Assembly: GCA_934667815.1 (NCBI GenBank)
Contig: CAKUMO010000029.1
Span: 1-30,698, forward strand
DNA from: an uncultured Oscillospiraceae bacterium
Lineage (GTDB): Bacteria; Bacillota; Clostridia; Oscillospirales; Oscillospiraceae
Reading direction: 5' to 3'
DNA: 30,698 nt
A program made the translations under genes and the position numbers. Below, piece by piece: positions 16,179 through 23,500 of this stretch (positions within the stretch are counted from its first letter, which is position 1; each line of letters begins with the position of its first letter). The notes under the pieces were generated by a model. It did not search any database. It saw only the letters and a list, made by a program, of their open reading frames with translations, and was not told the origin of the DNA.

Positions 16179-17833
16179 AAAAGCTCACACAACGTCTGCA
16201 CAACATGAAGCTGTCGCTCAAGCTCCTTGCGTCCTATGCGCTCATTGTGGCCGTGGCCATCACGGGAATGGGAATCATTTTGTACCGCTCGGCGCACGAA
16301 CGTCTGCAAAGCGGCGCAGAGCAGATGCTCTCGCAGGCGGCGCAGGCCGCGCGCAGTGCGCTCGAGGAACGCTTTGGCCGCGTCGAGCGCAGCCTGAGTT
16401 ATCTCGCCACGGACACTTATGTGCAGCGCATCATCAACGAGCAGAATTATCTCAGCGAGTACCAGAAGGCGTATGACGTCAACAACTATCTGGAGCCGAC
16501 GATCATCAGCGTCATGGAGCAGAATGCGCTCATCGAGGGTCTGGACTTTTACACCTACGGCGAGGTCAAGGAAACGCGCATTTTCCTGCGGGATATTGAA
16601 AAGTACCGCGACGATCCGCGTCTGGACTGCGGAGAGCAGCCAGTCTGGCGCTTCGACGGGGAGGAGATCACAGCCTCGCGCGTGCTGGCCAATATCTGGC
16701 AGCCGAATCACTCGGCGGTGCTTGTGTGCGAGCTGGAAAAGGACGAGGCTTTTGCCAAGCTCCTACCCGAAATGGAACTGGACTGTGCGCTGCGCCTGAC
16801 AGATGCCGAGGGCAGGGTGATCTTCGAGCAGAAGGACGTCGCACAGCCCGAGCGCTGGGAAAAGTCCGAGCACACGCGCCATGAATGTGCGCTGGCGGAG
16901 ACCGGCTGGATCCTTATGGTCGAGGGCGACACCTCCGTACAGACACAGGCCATGCCGCAGAGCGTGCTGCTGCCGATGTGCCTGATCCTTGCAGGGCTGT
17001 GCTTTCTGATGCTGCTTGCCGCGTGGCGCTTCTCCGCAAGTATTACAAGACGGCTCGACAATCTGCAAACGCAGGTCAACCGCGCCGTCACAGAAGAATA
17101 TCAGAACGACATTGCGACCGAGGATACCGATGAGATCGGCCAGATCACAAACTCCGTCGGCCGCATCGTGCGCCAGACACGCCAGCTTATGCAGCGGCAA
17201 TACCAGAGTGAGCTGGACCGCCGCGATGCACAAATTCAGGCGCTTCAGGCGCAGATCAATCCGCATTTTCTTTACAACACGCTCTCCAACCTCAACTGGC
17301 GCCTGATCGCTAAAGGCGACGACGAGGGCAGCTCCCTTGTTACGGAGCTGTCGCGTTTCTACCGGCTGAGCCTGAACGGCGGGCAGATCCTTTCGACCAT
17401 CGCGGACGAGCTGCAGCTTGTCGAGACCTACATTCGCCTGTACTGCGCGACGCACGAGGGCGAACAGCCGGAAATCCTCCGCGACATCGACGAAGGACTC
17501 GGCGCATGCAAGCTGCCCGGACTGATTCTTCAGCCGCTTGTGGAAAACGCATTTGAGCACGGCCGGCCGGAAAACGGCCGCCTGCGCCTGCGCATCCGCG
17601 TGCGCGAGGAAAAGGAACGCGTCGTCGTGAGCGTCTCGGACAACGGGCCGGGGCTGCAATGGAATGGTCGGACAAAAATGTCCGCTGAGGAATTTTTCTG
17701 CCGCTACGGCGGCTACGGCCTGCGCAATGTCCATCGGCGCTTGCAGCTCCTGTTTGACGAGCCGTGCACCATGTACTTTGAAGCATCACCGGACGGCGGG
17801 ACGAGCGTGGTACTTCGCATTCCGTTAGAGTGA
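16175..17833 (+). CDS. Sensor histidine kinase, YesM-type
   Basis: Membrane kinase of 552 residues. Transmembrane helix 1 is at about 16-36, followed by an extracellular sensor of about 230 residues, transmembrane helix 2 at about 265-287, and a HAMP-like linker. The His_kinase domain has QINPHFLYNTLSNLNWRL with phospho-acceptor His364, and the ATPase domain has PLVENAFEHG (N box), SDNGPGL (G1) and GGYGLRNVHRRLQLLF (G2). This is the standard partner of YesN-like regulators in carbohydrate loci of Firmicutes. The start overlaps the response regulator stop by 4 bases. The extracellular segment suggests sensing of a ligand outside the cell, possibly a product released by the surface enzymes. Confidence 0.94.
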   Translation: MKKLTQRLHNMKLSLKLLASYALIVAVAITGMGIILYRSAHERLQSGAEQMLSQAAQAARSALEERFGRVERSLSYLATDTYVQRIINEQNYLSEYQKAYDVNNYLEPTIISVMEQNALIEGLDFYTYGEVKETRIFLRDIEKYRDDPRLDCGEQPVWRFDGEEITASRVLANIWQPNHSAVLVCELEKDEAFAKLLPEMELDCALRLTDAEGRVIFEQKDVAQPERWEKSEHTRHECALAETGWILMVEGDTSVQTQAMPQSVLLPMCLILAGLCFLMLLAAWRFSASITRRLDNLQTQVNRAVTEEYQNDIATEDTDEIGQITNSVGRIVRQTRQLMQRQYQSELDRRDAQIQALQAQINPHFLYNTLSNLNWRLIAKGDDEGSSLVTELSRFYRLSLNGGQILSTIADELQLVETYIRLYCATHEGEQPEILRDIDEGLGACKLPGLILQPLVENAFEHGRPENGRLRLRIRVREEKERVVVSVSDNGPGLQWNGRTKMSAEEFFCRYGGYGLRNVHRRLQLLFDEPCTMYFEASPDGGTSVVLRIPLE

Positions 17834-17848
17834 CAAGGGAGGAAATCC

Positions 17849-20545
17849 ATGAAGCCACAAAAAATTTATTATATCAACGGCACGCATTGGGACAGAGAAT
17901 GGTACAAGACCTTTCAGGGCTTCCGGTATCTGCTCATCGGCGTCGTTGACGAGGTCATAGAAACGCTGGAGGCCGACCCGGACTTCCACATGTATATGCT
18001 TGACGGTCAGACGGCCGTTCTGGACGACTATCTGGAGATCGAGCCGGAAAAACGTGCGCGTCTGCAAAAGCTCATCGCGGACGGTCGCATCGCCGTCGGC
18101 CCGTGGTACACCATGCCGGATGAGTTTATCCCCTCCGGCGAGAGCCTGATCCGCAACCTGTTGTTCGGGCATGCCAAAGCGAAGGAGTACGGCGCAAAGG
18201 ACGCGATGAAGTACGGCTACATCTGCGACATTTTCGGACATATCGCCCAGCTTCCGCAGATCATGAACGGCTTCGGCATTCACGGCGTTCTGATGCAGCG
18301 CGGCAACAATATGGACACCACGCCGCCGCATTTCCGCTGGATCTCGCCGGACGGGTCGAGCTGCATCGCCTACCGCACGCCTGAGGACATGGGTTACGGT
18401 GCATTCTACCGCTATGCGACCGAGCCTTACAACATGGGCTGGGACACGAGCCTGGAGCATCTGTTCGAGCGTGCGGTCAAGGAGATCGACCGCGAATGTG
18501 AGGGACTCAACGAGCCGTATCTCGTCCTGCATGACGCGCTTGACCATCAGCACATCACCAAGGCTGCGCCGTGGCTGGCTGAGCGTCTTTCCGAGCATTA
18601 CGGCTGCCCGGTCGTCTTTGAAACGCTCGATCATCTGGCTGAAACGCTCAAAAATGCGGAGCTGCCCGAAAAGCATGGCGAGCTTGCAGAGACGGCACAC
18701 ATGGACATCGGCACGAATATTCTTCTGACCTACGTCGTGTCCAGCCGCTACGATCTGAAACAGGAAAACGATCGGGCGCAGAATCTCTGGGAGCGCTGGG
18801 CAGAGCCGCTTTCGGCCATTCACGCACTCGAGGGGCGGGCGATCCGCCCGCGCTACCGCGATGTGGCCTATCTCGAGCTGCTGCGCAACCACGCGCACGA
18901 TTCCATCTGCGGCTGCGCCGTGGAGGAAGTCCACCGCGATATGCACTATCGGTTCCGCCAGACCCGTACGATCGGGCAGGAGGTCGTCATGGACTGCCTG
19001 CGGCAGGATGTTTCCTGTGTCAAGGCGGGCGAGCACGGCTCGGAGATGATTTTCCGTGTCTATCAGCCGCTGCCCTATGAAGGCCGCGCGACCTATCGGC
19101 TGGCGGTCGATTTTCCGGAGGACTTCAAGCCGAAGTATTCCGAGGGTGAGCGCGAATACGAGTGGAAAAACTCCTTCTTCATCTACGACCGCGAGGGCAG
19201 GGAAGTGCCCTACACGCTGCATTCCATTGAGCGCGGACGCATTGTTGCTTCCGCTACGCTCTATAAGGCCGACCGCTACAACCTCTCCATTGATGCCGAA
19301 CTGACGCCCATGGGCTATACGGAGTTCCGTGTTGTGCCTGCGGAAAAGGGACTGCGCACGCGCTACATCATGGGCCAGACGACCGGCCGCCTGACTGCCG
19401 AGAACCGCTTTTTGCGGGTGCAGATCAAGGACAACGGCACGCTTCGTTTGACGGATAAGCGCACGGGACGCGTCTTTGACGATCTGCTGCGCTATGAGGA
19501 CGGCGCGGACATCGGCGACGGCTGGATGCACATTCGTCCGTCGTCGGACAGCATTTTCTTCGGCCCCGGCCGCGTGCTGGCAATTGAGAAGATTGCCGAC
19601 GGCCCGACAGAGACGGCCTTCCGTATCACGACCGAGCTGGCACTGCCGGAGAAAACCGTCTGGGAGGGCGGTGAGCTGAAGCGCAGTGCGCGTTTGCAGC
19701 CCGTGACGCTGCGCACCGTTGTGCGTCTCGGTGCGGAGAACGACTTCCTCGAGGTCGAAACGGAGATGGACAACACCGTCCTTGACCATCGGCTTCAGGT
19801 CTGCTTCCCGACGGACGTGCAGACGGATACATACCTTGCAGGGCAGGCCTTCGCCATGCTCGAGCGTCCGGTCGGCATGGATGCGCAGACCACCCACTGG
19901 AAAGAGCCGCAGTACGGCGACCGCAACTTCAACGGCACAGCAATGCTGCGCGACGAATGCGGCGGTCTGGCCTTCCTCTCGGCCGAGGGGCTGCATGAGG
20001 TCAATGCCATGGGCGACGACCGGCGCACGCTGGCCGTCACACTGATGCGCGGCTTCCATAAAACCGTCGGCAACGACGATTACAAGCAGCTCGACGGCGA
20101 GCTTTTGGGCAAGCTGCACTTCGCCTACCGTCTCATGCCGCTCACGCCGGAGACGAGCGAGGGTCATGTGCTCCGCTGCCGCGACGCGATGCAGGCCGGC
20201 GTGCAACTTTACACCATGCTGGTTGAGCCGGGCTACACCATGGAGCCGGGACAGAGCTTCCTGAAGCTCGATGGCGAGAATGTCCTGCTCTCGGTCCTGA
20301 AGCGGCCGGAGGATTTGCAGGAGAACGCCGTCGTCGTGCGTGTGTTCAACGCCTCCGACGCGCAGAGCGAGGCCGTGCTGACCTTCTGCCATCCAGTTGG
20401 GGATGCCTGCCTGACCGACCTTCTTGAGCAAAAGACCGAAAATGCGGCCTTTGCAGATAACCGCGTGCGGCTCACGCTGGGCGCACGCAAGATCCAGACC
20501 CTTCGCATCCTTCTGAATGTCCCGGAGCATCCGGAGAAAAATTAG
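17849..20545 (+). CDS. GH38 alpha-mannosidase
   Basis: Retaining, metal-dependent alpha-mannosidase of 898 residues, normal length for bacterial GH38. The N-terminal catalytic domain shows THWDREWY (His13 and Asp15 as zinc ligands), YICDIFGHIAQLPQIM with Asp127 as nucleophile, and RNHAHDSICGCAVEEVH, a typical GH38 segment containing another zinc-site histidine. The C-terminal half is the beta-sandwich region. There is no signal peptide, so it acts in the cytoplasm on imported oligosaccharides, releasing mannose for the isomerase and fructokinase of the minus-strand operon. AGGGAGG lies before the ATG at 17849. This gene is the strongest substrate clue in the locus. Confidence 0.95.
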   Translation: MKPQKIYYINGTHWDREWYKTFQGFRYLLIGVVDEVIETLEADPDFHMYMLDGQTAVLDDYLEIEPEKRARLQKLIADGRIAVGPWYTMPDEFIPSGESLIRNLLFGHAKAKEYGAKDAMKYGYICDIFGHIAQLPQIMNGFGIHGVLMQRGNNMDTTPPHFRWISPDGSSCIAYRTPEDMGYGAFYRYATEPYNMGWDTSLEHLFERAVKEIDRECEGLNEPYLVLHDALDHQHITKAAPWLAERLSEHYGCPVVFETLDHLAETLKNAELPEKHGELAETAHMDIGTNILLTYVVSSRYDLKQENDRAQNLWERWAEPLSAIHALEGRAIRPRYRDVAYLELLRNHAHDSICGCAVEEVHRDMHYRFRQTRTIGQEVVMDCLRQDVSCVKAGEHGSEMIFRVYQPLPYEGRATYRLAVDFPEDFKPKYSEGEREYEWKNSFFIYDREGREVPYTLHSIERGRIVASATLYKADRYNLSIDAELTPMGYTEFRVVPAEKGLRTRYIMGQTTGRLTAENRFLRVQIKDNGTLRLTDKRTGRVFDDLLRYEDGADIGDGWMHIRPSSDSIFFGPGRVLAIEKIADGPTETAFRITTELALPEKTVWEGGELKRSARLQPVTLRTVVRLGAENDFLEVETEMDNTVLDHRLQVCFPTDVQTDTYLAGQAFAMLERPVGMDAQTTHWKEPQYGDRNFNGTAMLRDECGGLAFLSAEGLHEVNAMGDDRRTLAVTLMRGFHKTVGNDDYKQLDGELLGKLHFAYRLMPLTPETSEGHVLRCRDAMQAGVQLYTMLVEPGYTMEPGQSFLKLDGENVLLSVLKRPEDLQENAVVVRVFNASDAQSEAVLTFCHPVGDACLTDLLEQKTENAAFADNRVRLTLGARKIQTLRILLNVPEHPEKN

Positions 20546-20562
20546 GAAAGGAAGAGAATCAA

Positions 20563-23500
20563 ATGAAAAAACGGATCCTTTCAATCGTCCTTGCGCTGGC
20601 GCTGTTGATCCCGGTGCTGGCGGGTGCGCTGCCTGCGCACGCCGAGACTGCGCCTGCCGTGGCGGTGTATGTCAACGGCCAGTGGGTTGCGGCGCAGGAT
20701 TTGACCGGCAGCGGCGAGACGTGGGTTCGCGTGCCGATCGACAAGGCCGTCCTGAAGGACAAGGACACCAACTATGTCCGCATCACCACGAACGTGGCCA
20801 GCGGCAGTACGCCCGAGACGCAGGCGAGTCTGTACTTCACGAATTCGACGTGGAGCAACTCCTTCCTCTCGCCCAACTGGTGGGTGGACGACGGCTGGCA
20901 GGCCTATTCCGACAAGCAGGCGAACTTCTATATCGCCGGCTGGAACGGCTCGAAATGGCAGCGCATCCATGACGACATCGACACCGGCTACAAGACTGAC
21001 AGCTCGATGATTCTTGGCCGCAATGCCGACAGCTCGTATACGAACTTCGCCCGTAACCTCTGGGTGGGCGAGAATACCCTCGGCAAGTATACGAACTACT
21101 GCATCATGCTGCATCTGAATCTCGGTACGAGCCTGACGACGCACACGGAAAACGCAGCGCTTTTCCCTGCGTCGAACTACCACACCTGTGAGCTGTGCGA
21201 CGAGTGCGGCGGCTGCAAGGCGGCCGACTGCGTGCTGCATCACGTTCCCTGCACCTGCGACGGTGAGCATCACTGCAAGATGTGCCCGATCTGCGGCAAG
21301 TGTACGGATACCGACTGCGGCTGCGATCATGAAAAGTGCACCGGCGAGGCGGCGATCCGCCTGCGCTTCAACGGCCAGTGGTACGGCGTTTACATCAACG
21401 ACCTTCTCGGTCAGGACAAGCAGTGGGCGAGCGTGCCCGTAAAGATGGACGGCCTGACCGCCGGCACGACCTATCAGCTTGCTGCAAGCAGCAACGTGGC
21501 AAACGGCGGCAACTTTGCCGATACCAGCGTGGACTTCTACGCCACGAATGCCGCAGACGGATTTGAAAGCTTCCTTACGAACGACCGCTGGTGCGACGGC
21601 GGCTGGAACGGGTACTCTGACCGCAACGTCAACCTCAAGCTTGAGGGCTGGAACGGCCACGAGTGGGTCGATCTGAATGCGGCCAAGCCTTCGTATTCCG
21701 CAGACCAGACCACGGTGCTCGGCCAGTTCTCCGATGGGACGTGGTACAATCCCTGCCGCAACATCGTGCTGGGCGACCTGACCGGTATTGAGGCCGTGCG
21801 CGCAAGCGTGCAACTGCACGTCGGCAGCAAGCTCACGCGCCTTGCAGACTTCGCGCCCGACAGCTTTGCAACCTTCCCCGCTGCGCAGGAGGTCAAGACG
21901 CACGAGCCTTGCCCGCAGCATCCGGAGTCCTGCTCCGTTGCAGGCTGCCCGCGCAACACCTGCGCCGATCTGCATCACTGCGTGCTCTGCCCGATCTGCG
22001 GCAAGTGCAGGGATACCGATTGCGGCTGCGATCATGAAAAGTGCACCGGCGAGGCGGCGATCCGCCTGCGCTTCAACGGCCAGTGGTACGGCGTTTACAT
22101 CAACGACCTTCTCGGTCAGGACAAGCAGTGGGCGAGCGTGCCCGTAAAGATGGACGGCCTGACCGCCGGCACGACCTATCAGCTTGCTGCAAGCAGCAAC
22201 GTGGCAAACGGCGGCAACTTTGCCGATACCAGCGTGGACTTCTACGCCACGAATGCCGCAGACGGATTTGAAAGCTTCCTTACGAACGACCGCTGGTGCG
22301 ACGGCGGCTGGAACGGGTACTCTGACCGCAACGTCAACCTCAAGCTTGAGGGCTGGAACGGCCACGAGTGGGTCGATCTGAATGCGGCCAAGCCTTCGTA
22401 TTCCGCAGACCAGACCACGGTGCTCGGCCAGTTCTCCGATGGGACGTGGTACAACCCCTGCCGCAACATCGTGCTGGGCGACCTGACCGGTATTGAGGCC
22501 GTACGCGCAAGCGTGCAACTGCATGTCGGCAAGAATCTCACGCCCCTGAACGATTTTACCGAGGAGACCTTTGGCACCTTCCCGGCGCCGCAGGAGGTTA
22601 AAAAGCACGAGATGTGCCCGCAGCATCCGGATTCCTGCGCAGACGAAAACTGCCCGTATCACACCTGCGGCACCCTGCATCACTGCACGTTCTGCGAGCT
22701 TTGCGGCAAGTGTGTGGACACTGATTGCGGCTGTGAGCACGAAAAGTGCGCCATGGACGAGAATGCCGCGCTGCGCGTGCGCGTCAACCAGTATTGGTAC
22801 GGCCTGAACGTTTCCAAGCAGCCCGGCACGCACTGGGTCTATGTCCCCGTGGATATTGCCAAGCTCAATCAGAACGGCGAGAACCATCTGAGCCTTTCCT
22901 CCAATGTCAGCTCTCTGGCGGACAACAGCGTCCACAGTCTGGATGTTCTGTTCACCGCGACGGAGAACGGCGATAGCTTCGTCACCGACCACCGCTGGTG
23001 CGACGAAAACTGGACGGAGCTCTCCGGCAAGAGCGTCAATATGATGCTTCAGTTCTACGACGGCACAAAGTGGGTCAACGCCGTGGAGGAGACCTACGGC
23101 TCCGAGCTGCACACCGTCCTCGGCCTGTTCCAGCCGGAGGGCAAGTGGTACAACTATTCGCGCCATCTTGCGCTGGGCGAACTGACGCAGTACAGCGCGG
23201 CGCGCGTGGCCGTGCAGGTGCATGTGGGTGAACGCCTGAATGTGATTGATGACTACGCGGAAGATCAGTTTGCAACCTTCCTGAACACCAAGCTGGCGGC
23301 GGACGTGCCTGCAAATGACGCAGGCGACCGTGTCGTCGTCCATACCCTCACGCCCGCAACGCCCGGCGCGCCGGCCTCCGGCACGGCCGAGGGACGCGAA
23401 AATGCGCATCTGCGCGTGCGTCTGAACGGCGAGTGGTACGAGACCGCACTTGACAATGTAAAGACCGACGAAAACGGCATGGCGTGGGTCGCGGTGGACG

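Noticed and set aside
17825..20584. A 919-codon antisense frame opposite the GH38 gene
   Set aside because: Shadow of the GH38 coding frame; no start signal and no known motif, whereas the sense strand carries all GH38 motifs.
21316..22531. Possible IS element or transposition target because of the long direct repeat
   Set aside because: The repeat is in frame, encodes one domain plus linker, and has no transposase or terminal inverted repeats; tandem duplication explains it.
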